Of a stretch of DNA of 7,843 nt, positions 1-6,340 are shown piece after piece. Position 1 is the first letter of the stretch, and each line of letters begins with the position of its first letter. Both the position numbers and the translations under genes were made by a program. Below the pieces are notes generated by a model. It had not been told where the DNA came from and did not search any database. It saw only the letters and a program-made list of their open reading frames with translations. This DNA is from an uncultured Phenylobacterium sp. (GTDB taxonomy: Bacteria; Pseudomonadota; Alphaproteobacteria; Caulobacterales; Caulobacteraceae): NCBI GenBank assembly GCA_945952355.1, contig CAMFIW010000109.1, positions 1 to 7,843 on the forward strand, read 5' to 3'.

Positions 1-804
1 GCGCGCGGTCTCCAGGAACTGGGCCCGGCCCATGGCGGAGGCTCCGCCGGCCGCCAGGCGCTCGTTCATCAGGGTCACTAGGCTGACCTTCCAGCCGTCG
101 CCCTCGGCGCCCAGCCGCTGGCTGTCGGGCACGCGCACGTCGGTAAAGAACACCTCGTTGAAGCCCGAGCCGCCTGACATCTGGTGGATCGGCTTCACCT
201 CCACGCCCGGCGACTTCATGTCGAGCCAGAACATGGTCAGCCCCTTGTGCTTGGGCACGTCGGGATTGGTCCGCACGATGACGATGCCGAAGTCCGAGAA
301 CTGGGCGCCCGTCGTCCACACCTTCTGGCCCGAGATCAGCCAGTCGCCGGAACCGTCCGGCGCACGCACCGCCTTGGTCCGCGCCGCCGCCACGTCCGAG
401 CCGCCCGACGGTTCGGAGAACAGCTGGCACCAGATCTCCTCGCCGCGGATGGCGGGGCCGGCGAAGCGCTCCTTGGTGGCCTGGTCGGCGAAGTTCATCA
501 CCGTCGGCACGCACATGCCGAGGCCGATCTGGAACGGGTTCGACGGGATCGGATACTTCGCCTCTTCGGCGCTGAAGATCACGCTCTGCAGCGGCAGGCC
601 GCCCTGCCCGCCCCACTCCTTGGGCCAGGTGATGCAGGCATAGCCGGCGGCCGCCTTCTTGGCCTGCCAGGCCTTGGCGGGGCCAAGATTGTCGCCGCCC
701 TCTGGATCGCTCTCGTGGGCGCGCGTCTTCGGCGCGTTGGCCTCCAGCCAGTCGCGGACCTGTTGGCGGTAGGCGGCTTCTTCGGGGGTGTCGTTGAAGT
801 CCAT
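1..804 (-). CDS. Acyl-CoA dehydrogenase, large-subunit type (partial, C-terminal end beyond left edge)
   Basis: An FAD flavoenzyme that would introduce the alpha-beta double bond into an acyl-CoA. The first 268 residues are visible with no stop; family members are about 390-400 long, so roughly a third is missing. Residues 125-137 (WCQLFSEPSGGSD) are the family's FAD/substrate signature, and W163-T164-T165-G166 fits the flavin-contacting WxT region. A glutamate, E248, lies in the sequence NERLAAGG near the end. It matches the helix-G position that is catalytic in isovaleryl-CoA dehydrogenase and in several heteromeric dehydrogenases. The start is the ATG at 804, preceded by GGGAG eight bases upstream. 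The gene follows another acyl-CoA dehydrogenase gene on the same strand, as in pairs such as PimC/PimD or the actinobacterial FadE steroid side-chain pairs. The family call is firm. The substrate is unknown; a dicarboxyl-, branched- or steroid-derived acyl-CoA is only inference from the pairing. Confidence 0.93.
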   Translation of the reverse strand, partial: MDFNDTPEEAAYRQQVRDWLEANAPKTRAHESDPEGGDNLGPAKAWQAKKAAAGYACITWPKEWGGQGGLPLQSVIFSAEEAKYPIPSNPFQIGLGMCVPTVMNFADQATKERFAGPAIRGEEIWCQLFSEPSGGSDVAAARTKAVRAPDGSGDWLISGQKVWTTGAQFSDFGIVIVRTNPDVPKHKGLTMFWLDMKSPGVEVKPIHQMSGGSGFNEVFFTDVRVPDSQRLGAEGDGWKVSLVTLMNERLAAGGASAMGRAQFLETAR

Positions 805-810
805 GATCCG

Positions 811-817
811 ATCTCCC
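811..817 (-). promoter_or_regulatory. Ribosome binding site of the left-edge acyl-CoA dehydrogenase
   Basis: On the minus strand this reads GGGAGAT. Eight bases separate GGGAG from the ATG at 804, which supports that start. It directly abuts the 3' arm of a long stem-loop (818-868), so folding of that stem could affect ribosome access. Confidence 0.6.
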
Positions 818-868
818 TGGAGCGTGTTAGCCGAAAGTGTGAGCGGTTTCGGCGGTCAACACGCTCCA
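818..868 (-). promoter_or_regulatory. Nested stem-loop in the leader of the left-edge acyl-CoA dehydrogenase
   Basis: The outer arms are 818-828 and 858-868, a perfect 11-bp inverted repeat (TGGAGCGTGTT against AACACGCTCCA). Inside sits a second perfect 7-bp stem, 830-836 with 847-853 (GCCGAAA/TTTCGGC), closing a 10-base loop. The base of the outer stem touches the Shine-Dalgarno sequence. There is no T-run after the stem on the minus strand, so it does not look like an intrinsic terminator. A translational control or mRNA-processing element, or a dyad protein site, is possible. The pairing is seen directly; the role is inference. Confidence 0.5.
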
Positions 869-878
869 ATTTTGAATG

Positions 879-896
879 AGAGCCCTTTTGGGCTCT
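879..896 (-). terminator. Weak terminator-like stem-loop overlapping the upstream stop codon
   Basis: A perfect 7-bp stem, AGAGCCC (879-885) and GGGCTCT (890-896), closes a four-base loop. In the minus-strand transcript it begins at the second base of the TAG stop (897-895) and is followed by CATTCAAAATT rather than a U-run. Termination would therefore be weak or partial. It may instead protect the 3' end of the upstream message. Confidence 0.35.
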
Positions 897-2010
897 AGGC
901 GGCCGCGTTGCGACGTTCGAGTTGGCTGACGAGGCGCTCTTTCCACACGCGCGGCGCGCCGGCCACGAGCTGGAGCTGGCGCGAACGCCGGTAGTGCAGG
1001 TGGCAATCCATCTCCCAGGTGAAGCCGATGCCCCCGTGGGTCTGGATGTTCTCCTTGGCCGCGAACCAGTAGGCCTCGCTGCCGGCGATCCGCGCCGCGC
1101 TCGCCGCCACCGGCAGCTCCGGCGCATTGGTGTTCAGCGCCCAGGCCCCGTAATAGGCGTTCGAGCGGCTGAGCTCGTTCTTCACGTACATGTCGGCCAG
1201 CTTGTGCTTGATGGCCTGGTAGCTGGCGATGGTCCGGCCGAAGGCGTAGCGCTCCAGCGCGAAGTCCTTGGCCATCTCCAGGCAACGGTCGGCGCCGCCC
1301 GTCTGTTCGAACGCCAGCAGCACGGCCGCCCGATCCAGGATCTGCTCCAGGAGGTCGAAGCCCTCGCCCGCTCCGCCCAGCCGTTGGGCCGCCGCGCCGG
1401 AGAAGGTCAGCTTGGCCGCATCTCGGGTCGGATCGAGCGTCTTCACCGCCTCGCGGGTCACGCCGCCGCCTAGCTCGACCAGGAACAGGCCGGGCTTGCC
1501 GCCCTCCTTGGCCAGGACCAGGCCCAGCGTGGCGATATCGCCGTCCGTCACCGGGATCTTGGCCCCCGACAGCTTGCCGCCCTCGACGCTCGCCTGCAGG
1601 TTCGAGCCAGTGACGACGCCCGGGCCTTCGGATGTCGCCAGGCAGCCGATCACCTCGCCGGCCGCGATCTTCGGCAGCCAGGCCTTCTTCTGCTCGTCGG
1701 AGCCGGCCAGCATCAGGGCCTCGGCCAGGATGTAGACGGTGGAGGCGAACGGGATCGGCGCCACCGCGCGGCCAAGCTCCTCTGCGATCACGCAGAGCTC
1801 CAGGTGACCGAGACCGAGCCCGCCGAGCTCCTCGGGGATCGCCGCCCCCAGCCAGCCCTGGGCGGCCACCGCGGCCCACAGCTCGGCGTCATGGCCCTTG
1901 GCGTCGTCGTCCAGCACCTTGCGCACGCGCGTGGCCGGGCAGTTGGCGTCGAGGAACTTGCGCGCCTCGCCCTTGAGGAATTTCTGGTCGTCCGAGAAAT
2001 CGAAGTTCAT
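895..2010 (-). CDS. Acyl-CoA dehydrogenase, small-subunit type
   Basis: A complete 371-residue acyl-CoA dehydrogenase-fold protein, first gene of a minus-strand pair. The N-terminal helical domain begins MNFDFSDDQ. Beta-domain sequence around 127-155 includes ATSEGPG and a KLSGAK strand. The C-terminal helical domain has the FAD-contacting stretch RYAFGRTIASYQAIKHKLAD (254-273) and HGGIGFTWEMD (325-335). At the canonical C-terminal catalytic position (YEGT in medium-chain enzymes) it reads LVAGA (348-352), with no glutamate. The helix-G position reads LDRAAVLL (225-232), with aspartate rather than glutamate. This suggests a non-catalytic or structural partner for the downstream dehydrogenase, which has the helix-G glutamate. 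The start is the ATG at 2010, with a weak GGGCGGA upstream. The two genes are 90 bases apart and probably co-transcribed. The substrate is not determinable. Confidence 0.92.
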   Translation of the reverse strand: MNFDFSDDQKFLKGEARKFLDANCPATRVRKVLDDDAKGHDAELWAAVAAQGWLGAAIPEELGGLGLGHLELCVIAEELGRAVAPIPFASTVYILAEALMLAGSDEQKKAWLPKIAAGEVIGCLATSEGPGVVTGSNLQASVEGGKLSGAKIPVTDGDIATLGLVLAKEGGKPGLFLVELGGGVTREAVKTLDPTRDAAKLTFSGAAAQRLGGAGEGFDLLEQILDRAAVLLAFEQTGGADRCLEMAKDFALERYAFGRTIASYQAIKHKLADMYVKNELSRSNAYYGAWALNTNAPELPVAASAARIAGSEAYWFAAKENIQTHGGIGFTWEMDCHLHYRRSRQLQLVAGAPRVWKERLVSQLERRNAAA

Positions 2011-2092
2011 TTCCGCCCATCCCCGACGCGCGCGCCGGTCTGTTTCTGGTCTTTGAGATGACCATAGCCGGCTGACGCCGGGGCAGAAAAGA

Positions 2093-2107
2093 TTGACCTC
2101 GCGTCAA
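2093..2107. promoter_or_regulatory. Dyad TTGAC-N5-GTCAA in a divergent promoter region
   Basis: A perfect 5-bp inverted repeat with a 5-base spacer lies in the 144-base region between the minus-strand dehydrogenase pair and the plus-strand unknown gene. It is 83 bases from the first start and 48 from the second. It shares TTGACCTC and TCAA with the FNR-like box at 3521, but its spacer is one base longer than an FNR/FixK site. A TetR- or MarR-type operator controlling the dehydrogenases is plausible. TTGACG on the minus strand could instead be a -35 element, but I found no good -10 at the right distance. A smaller GC dyad (2068-2081) lies nearby. Confidence 0.3.
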
Positions 2108-2154
2108 GAATTTCAGGGTCTTATGGCGCCCCGAGAACCACCGAGGGCTGCGGA

Positions 2155-2730
2155 ATGGCCAAGGCGATCTTCCAGAAGAACCAGCGCGTCTGGGTCGAGA
2201 GCGTGGGCGCCTGGGCGACGGTCGAGAAGCTTGTTCCGATCTGGGCCAAGGGCTTCGACGAACCGGTCCGCGTCACCTACGACGTGGGCCTCGGCCGCGA
2301 CTTCCAGGCCAGCGAACTGCGCGCCGAGCAGGAGGCCGACGAACTGGCCGACGCCGCCCCGCGCTGGCGGCTGCTGCGCGCCCGCAACAAGTGGCAGACA
2401 CCCGAGAACTGCCGACACCATCCCTTCCCCGGCAGCTACCCGGTGGTGGTGACCGACGCCAACGACTGGGGCGGCTGGCGCACGCCGGGCGCCGAATACG
2501 ACCGCGATCCGCACAAGATCGAGTACCAGGCCCGCTTGATCGCCCAGGCGCCGCGCCTGCTCGTGATGGCCCAGCGCCTGGCCGAGATGATCGAGGAGAC
2601 CCCGGGCGCGCCGCCGGAACTGCAGCGCCTCGCCGAGGAGGGTCGCAAGATCGACCAGTATCTGCGCGACATCCCGGCTCCACCCGAGGGATATGTCCCC
2701 CCGGGCGAAGCGGTCCAGGCCGCGGAATAG
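2155..2730 (+). CDS. Conserved-looking hypothetical protein, 191 aa
   Basis: I do not recognise a named family. It is soluble, with no signal peptide or membrane segment. Residues 1-55 look like a small beta-rich, SH3-like domain (RVWVESVGAWATVEK, then RVTYDVGLGRDF). A linker of charged residues follows. The central part (80-118) is rich in aromatic residues and proline, with an NDWGGWRTPG turn. The helical segment 120-148 contains YQARLIAQAPRLLVMAQRLA, which resembles the (A)RLIAxAPxLLEAL helix common in phage-related hypothetical proteins. The tail (149-191) is proline- and acid-rich. The start is ATG 2155, with GAGGG about ten bases upstream. The gene stands alone: divergent from the dehydrogenases, convergent with ompW. 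Base composition matches its neighbours, giving no sign of recent phage origin. Coding status is well supported by frame length and codon use. Confidence 0.8.
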   Translation: MAKAIFQKNQRVWVESVGAWATVEKLVPIWAKGFDEPVRVTYDVGLGRDFQASELRAEQEADELADAAPRWRLLRARNKWQTPENCRHHPFPGSYPVVVTDANDWGGWRTPGAEYDRDPHKIEYQARLIAQAPRLLVMAQRLAEMIEETPGAPPELQRLAEEGRKIDQYLRDIPAPPEGYVPPGEAVQAAE

Positions 2731-2742
2731 GGCGAGCCGCGA

Positions 2743-2759
2743 GGCGGGTCGCGCCCGCC
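2743..2759. terminator. GC-rich hairpin between convergent genes
   Basis: GGCGGG (2743-2748) and CCCGCC (2754-2759) pair perfectly around a five-base loop, 12 bases after the stop of the 191-residue gene. There is no T-run, so it may be a weak terminator or a Rho-assisted stop. Confidence 0.35.
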
Positions 2760-2766
2760 GCCAACC

Positions 2767-2792
2767 CCCAGCGGGCGACGGGCGCGCTTGGG
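2767..2792. terminator. Second hairpin between convergent genes, on the ompW side
   Basis: CCCAGCG (2767-2773) pairs with CGCTTGGG (2785-2792) with one bulged base. On the minus strand it begins nine bases beyond the ompW stop. It has no clear T-run. Together with the hairpin at 2743 it fills the 70-base convergent gap. Confidence 0.3.
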
Positions 2793-2800
2793 TGTCGGAC

Positions 2801-3448
2801 CTAGAACTTGTAGCCCAGGCCAGCGGAGACCACCCAAGGGTCGAGCCCGACCTTCGAGGTCAAGGTTCCGTTGTTGATGTTCGCGCGGGTGTCGAAGAAC
2901 ACCTTCTTGGCGTCGATATTGACGCTCCAGCGATCCTTGGTTGCGATGTCGACGCCCGCCTGGAGCGCGTATCCCGCGCCATCGCGCAGCTTGACCTTGA
3001 AACCGTTGGCGTCCTTGCCGTCAAAAAACAGCATGTAGTTCAGACCGGCGCCCACATAAGGGCTGATCCTTGCCGTGGGCGCGAAGTGGTACTGGATGGC
3101 CACGACGGGCGGGAGCACCCAGGTTTCGTGAACTTTCACGTCGACGCCGGGTCCCACCGCCTTCACCGTATGGCGGGTAGCGCCGGCGATGGCCTCGATC
3201 GCCACATGGTCGGTTAGGAAATAGGACAGGCCGATGGTCGGCATGACGTCGTACTTCACGTCGGCGTGGAGCCCGGTCGCCGCTCCGGCCGCGGTGTTGA
3301 TGGCGTCGCCGGCGTCAGGCGCCACGTCCGTCACCCGAACGTTCAGCATGATCAGCCCCTGGTGCTTGGGCTGAAAGTCGTCGGCATGGGCCGCGCCGGC
3401 CAGGGCGACGGCGGCGGCCGTCAGCAGCGCGATCTTGGTGGTCTTCAT
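2801..3448 (-). CDS. ompW: OmpW-family outer-membrane beta-barrel protein
   Basis: A small eight-stranded outer-membrane porin thought to admit small or hydrophobic molecules; OmpW proteins are commonly tied to oxygen limitation and stress. At 215 residues it is full length. The N-terminus is a clear Sec signal peptide: MKTTK, a hydrophobic run (6-19), and an AHA-DD cleavage site after residue 22. The mature part shows alternating strands, with family hallmarks ETWVLPPVVAIQYHF (108-122) and ISPYVGAGLNYMLFF (128-142). It ends in YKF, the terminal aromatic residue used for barrel assembly. The start is ATG 3448, preceded by GAGGGGAT about seven bases away. It is transcribed alone, divergently from pepN. 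An FNR/FixK-like box centred about 79 bases upstream of the start suggests induction at low oxygen, which fits the regulation known for OmpW in other proteobacteria. The family call is firm; the transported substrate is unknown. Confidence 0.93.
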   Translation of the reverse strand: MKTTKIALLTAAAVALAGAAHADDFQPKHQGLIMLNVRVTDVAPDAGDAINTAAGAATGLHADVKYDVMPTIGLSYFLTDHVAIEAIAGATRHTVKAVGPGVDVKVHETWVLPPVVAIQYHFAPTARISPYVGAGLNYMLFFDGKDANGFKVKLRDGAGYALQAGVDIATKDRWSVNIDAKKVFFDTRANINNGTLTSKVGLDPWVVSAGLGYKF

Positions 3449-3520
3449 GATGTTATCCCCTCGGCGTCGTCAGGAGCGCCGTTCCTGGGGCGGTTTTCCT
3501 ACGGGACGGCGGCGCGCGCC

Positions 3521-3534
3521 TTGACCTCAATCAA
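3521..3534. promoter_or_regulatory. FNR/FixK-like box upstream of ompW
   Basis: TTGACCTCAATCAA fits TTGAY-N4-RTCAA; on the ompW strand it reads TTGAT-TGAG-GTCAA. With a weak -10-like TAGGAA on the minus strand (3501-3496), the box would be centred near -39 to -41. That is the class II activator position of FNR/FixK/CRP-type regulators. No regulator gene is in the window. Confidence 0.5.
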
Positions 3535-3546
3535 ACATCCGTTTGA
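3531..3546. promoter_or_regulatory. PsrA/TetR-like palindrome TCAAAC-N4-GTTTGA
   Basis: Perfect 6-bp arms (3531-3536 and 3541-3546) surround ATCC. The core CAAAC-N4-GTTTG fits the published motif of PsrA, the TetR-family fatty-acid-responsive regulator of pseudomonads, (G/C)AAAC-N2-4-GTTTG(C/G). It shares four bases (TCAA) with the FNR-like box, so the two factors would be expected to exclude each other. It lies about 80 bases upstream of pepN and a similar distance from ompW. Whether this organism has such a regulator is unknown. Confidence 0.35.
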
Positions 3547-3608
3547 AATCTGGACGCTCGAGGCTCGCGTTTTCGCCGCTGCGGCGCTCGCCCTTCGCGT
3601 CCCGATGG

Positions 3609-3616
3609 CTTAAATC
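3609..3616 (+). promoter_or_regulatory. Possible -10 element for a leaderless pepN transcript
   Basis: CTTAAATC matches 6 of 8 positions of the Caulobacter housekeeping -10 GCTANAWC. It ends six bases before the ATG at 3623, so transcription would begin at about the A of the start codon. There is no Shine-Dalgarno sequence at a usable distance from either the GTG (3617) or the ATG. I see no convincing -35. Confidence 0.25.
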
Positions 3617-3622
3617 GTGGGG

Positions 3623-6244
3623 ATGCGCACCGACACCCCCCAGCCGATCCGGCTCTCGGACTATCGCCCGCCCGCCTTCCTCATCGACGAGGTCCATCTG
3701 GCCTTCGACCTGGCGGCCAACGCGACGCGGGTCAGGGCCAGGCTGACCGTCCGGCGCAACGGCGAGCACTCAGAGCCCCTCGTGCTCAACGGTGAGCGGC
3801 TGAAGCCCATTTCGGTGGCCGTCGACGGCCGGGTCCTGGCCGAGGCCGAACGGACCTTCGACGACGAATTCCTGACCGTCCCGGGCGTGCCCGACGCCTT
3901 CGTCCTGGAAACCGAGGTCGAGATCGATCCCGAGGCCAACAAGGCGCTGGACGGCCTCTACATGTCCGGTGGCCGCTTCTGCACTCAGTGCGAGGCCGAA
4001 GGCTTCCGCAAGATCACCTGGTACCCGGACCGCCCGGACGTACTTTCGCGCTTCACCGTGCGGATCGAGGCCGACAATTCCTTCCAAAGGCTGCTGTCCA
4101 ACGGCAACCTCATGCAGTCCGGCGACCTGCCCGGCGGCCGCCATTTCGCGGTGTGGAACGATCCGTTCCCCAAGCCCTGTTACCTGTTCGCCCTGGTGGC
4201 CGGCGAGCTCGACGAGCTGGCCGACAAGCTGGTGACCATGACCGGACGCACGGTCGACCTGAAGATCTATGTCGACCCCGGCATGGCCCCCCGCGCGGCC
4301 TACGCCATGGACGCCCTGAAGCGTTCTATGAAGTGGGACGAGGAGGCCTTCGGCCGCGAATACGATCTTGACCTGTTCATGATCGTCGCCGTGCGCGACT
4401 TCAATTTCGGGGCGATGGAGAACAAGGGGCTGAACATCTTCAACTCCTCGCTCCTGCTGGCCGACGAGAAGACCGCCACCGACCTCGACTACGAGCGCAT
4501 CGAGAGCGTGGTCGCCCACGAGTACTTCCACAACTGGACCGGTGACCGCATCACCTGCCGCGACTGGTTCCAGCTCTGCCTGAAGGAAGGCCTGACCGTC
4601 TTCCGCGACCAGAGCTTCTCGGCCGACATGCGCGGCGCCGCCGTCCAGCGAATCAAGGATGTGAAGGCCCTGCGCGCGCGCCAGTTCGCCGAGGACCAGG
4701 GGCCTCTATCGCACCCCGTACGGCCGTCCAGCTACCTGAAGATCGACAACTTCTACACCGCGACCATCTACGAGAAGGGCGCGGAGGTGATACGGATGCT
4801 CAAGACCCTGATCGGGCCCGAGACCTTCCGGCAGGGTATGGACCTCTATTTCGACCGTTGGGACGGCCACGCCACCACGGTCGAGGAGTTCATCAAGTGT
4901 TTCGCCGAGGTGTCCGGCCGCGACCTTACGGACTTCTTCGCCTGGTACGAACAGGCGGGCACGCCGAACCTGTCGATCCAGCATCGCTACGACGCCGACC
5001 GGAGGATCCTCGAGCTCGACCTGGCGCAGGCGATCTCGCCCACCCCCGGGCAACCCGACAAGCGCCCCCTGCCCACCCCGATCCGGGTCGGCCTCATGGA
5101 CGCAGAGGGCCGCACCCTGGCCTTCCAGCGCGATGGCCAGGCGATGGACGAGACCCTGGTCGTGCTCGACAGCGCCTCGGCCAAGATCACTCTGGAGGGG
5201 GTCGATGCGCCGCCGGTCGTGTCGGCCCTGCGCGGCTTTTCGGCGCCGGTGAACCTGACCACGGACGCCCGGCCGCAGGATCGCTATGTCCAGCTCGCCG
5301 CCGACGACGATCTGTTCAACCGATGGGAAGCCGGCCAGGAATTGGCCCGCGCCCTGATCCTCACCCGTGCGGCCGGCAAGCCGGATGAAGTCGGCGAAGA
5401 GCGCTACGCCCATGCGATGGAGCGCGCCCTGGGGGACCAGGCTTCCGACCCAGCATTCAAGGCCCTGCTGCTCGCCCTGCCGAGCGAGGCGGACCTGGCC
5501 CTCGCCCGCCGGCCGGCCGACCCGGCGGCGATCCACGAGGCCCGCGAGGCGCTGCGACAACGCCTCGCCCTCCACCTGGGCGACGACCTGAAGCGCCTGC
5601 ATATCGGCCTGCAGGAGCTCGGCGAGTTCTCGCCCGACGCCGCCAGCGCCGGCCGGCGCGCCTTGCGCAATGCGGCGCTGGAACTCCTGGCCGCCAATCC
5701 CCGCGCCGATGTGGGCGAACTGGCGGACGGACACTATCGCGCCGCCGTCAACATGACCGACTCCATCGGCGGCCTGAACGCCCTGATGCTGATCGGCGGT
5801 GACCTTTTCGAATCCGCCGTGGCCGACTTCTACGAACGCTGGAAGAACGAGCCCCTGGTGGTCGACAAGTGGTTCGCCCTGCAGGCCCGCGATCCCAGCG
5901 AAGGCGCGCTCGGTCGCGTGCTGGGCCTGACCGCCCATCCGGCGTTCGACCAGAAGAACCCCAATCGGCTGCGCGCCCTGGTCTCGACCTTCGCCAGCGG
6001 CAACCCGGCCCGGTTCCACGATCCGTCGGGCGCGGGCTACCGGTTCCTGGCCGATCAGATCCTCGCCGTCGACGGCTTCAACCCCATGACCGCCGCGCGA
6101 ATGGTTGAGCCGCTCGGCGGATGGCGGCGCTACGACCCCGAACTCGGCGCCCTCATGCGTCAGGAGCTCAAGCGGATCGTCGAAGCCCCGGGCCTGTCGA
6201 AGAACGTCTACGAGCTGGCGAGCAAGGCCCTGGCGGAGGACTGA
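3623..6244 (+). CDS. pepN: Aminopeptidase N (M1 family zinc metallopeptidase)
   Basis: A cytosolic zinc aminopeptidase that removes N-terminal residues from peptides in the last steps of protein turnover. From ATG 3623 it has 873 residues, against 870 for E. coli PepN. The substrate-anchoring GAMEN motif is at 263-267. The zinc site is HEYFH (H299, E300, H303) with the third ligand E322 in LKEGLTVFRDQ. The transition-state tyrosine is Y383 in the segment TATIYEKGAEVIRML. All lie two residues from their E. coli positions (261-265, 297-301, 320, 381). Expected domain order: N-terminal beta domain to about 193, catalytic to about 445, Ig-like to about 548, then a helical C-terminal domain ending KALAED. 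A GTG at 3617 is also in frame; I prefer the ATG because motif offsets and a possible leaderless promoter fit it. All key residues are present and the gene is intact. Confidence 0.97.
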   Translation: MRTDTPQPIRLSDYRPPAFLIDEVHLAFDLAANATRVRARLTVRRNGEHSEPLVLNGERLKPISVAVDGRVLAEAERTFDDEFLTVPGVPDAFVLETEVEIDPEANKALDGLYMSGGRFCTQCEAEGFRKITWYPDRPDVLSRFTVRIEADNSFQRLLSNGNLMQSGDLPGGRHFAVWNDPFPKPCYLFALVAGELDELADKLVTMTGRTVDLKIYVDPGMAPRAAYAMDALKRSMKWDEEAFGREYDLDLFMIVAVRDFNFGAMENKGLNIFNSSLLLADEKTATDLDYERIESVVAHEYFHNWTGDRITCRDWFQLCLKEGLTVFRDQSFSADMRGAAVQRIKDVKALRARQFAEDQGPLSHPVRPSSYLKIDNFYTATIYEKGAEVIRMLKTLIGPETFRQGMDLYFDRWDGHATTVEEFIKCFAEVSGRDLTDFFAWYEQAGTPNLSIQHRYDADRRILELDLAQAISPTPGQPDKRPLPTPIRVGLMDAEGRTLAFQRDGQAMDETLVVLDSASAKITLEGVDAPPVVSALRGFSAPVNLTTDARPQDRYVQLAADDDLFNRWEAGQELARALILTRAAGKPDEVGEERYAHAMERALGDQASDPAFKALLLALPSEADLALARRPADPAAIHEAREALRQRLALHLGDDLKRLHIGLQELGEFSPDAASAGRRALRNAALELLAANPRADVGELADGHYRAAVNMTDSIGGLNALMLIGGDLFESAVADFYERWKNEPLVVDKWFALQARDPSEGALGRVLGLTAHPAFDQKNPNRLRALVSTFASGNPARFHDPSGAGYRFLADQILAVDGFNPMTAARMVEPLGGWRRYDPELGALMRQELKRIVEAPGLSKNVYELASKALAED

Positions 6245-6340
6245 TCACCCGCCCGGCGCGAGTCTGTGGGCGTAACATTCCGAATCGTTTGAAACATTCT
6301 CTCGGTCTGGCGCCGCCGGCGCGGCGAGGAGACGGTCCGA
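6245..6340 (+). promoter_or_regulatory. Intergenic leader of the receiver gene with two GANTC sites and AACATTC repeats
   Basis: This 96-base gap holds GAGTC (6260-6264) and GAATC (6282-6286), both CcrM-type methylation motifs. AACATTC occurs twice in direct orientation (6274-6280 and 6293-6299), 19 bases apart. The second copy forms a bulged dyad GAAT(C)GTTT-G-AAACATTC at 6282-6299. A short GC hairpin (6310-6322) precedes the Shine-Dalgarno AGGAGA at 6328-6333. I could not assign a -35/-10 pair with confidence. No strong terminator for pepN is visible, so read-through into the receiver gene is possible. Confidence 0.35.

Noticed and set aside
579..1127. Open frames overlapping the two dehydrogenase genes, on both strands
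   Set aside because: The translations are arginine- and proline-rich, low-complexity, out-of-frame products. The dehydrogenase frames carry clear family motifs.
2093..2124. TTGACC followed by TCTTAT as a plus-strand promoter for the 191-residue gene
   Set aside because: The spacer is 20 bases, too long for a good sigma-70-type promoter. TTGACC is better explained as half of a dyad.
2743..2792. Strong intrinsic terminators in the convergent gap
   Set aside because: The hairpins are real pairings, but neither has a T-run on either strand, so they are kept only as low-confidence terminator-like elements.
4706..6019. A 437-codon open frame on the minus strand opposite pepN
   Set aside because: It lies wholly inside pepN, whose motifs are intact. 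It reflects the GC-rich codon bias that keeps antisense frames open, and its translation has no recognisable domain.
6271..6290. A general-stress (EcfG-type GGAAC-N16/17-CGTT) promoter or a CtrA box upstream of the receiver
   Set aside because: CGTT is present, but no GGAAC lies at the right distance, and there is no TTAA-N7-TTAA. No match to either motif.
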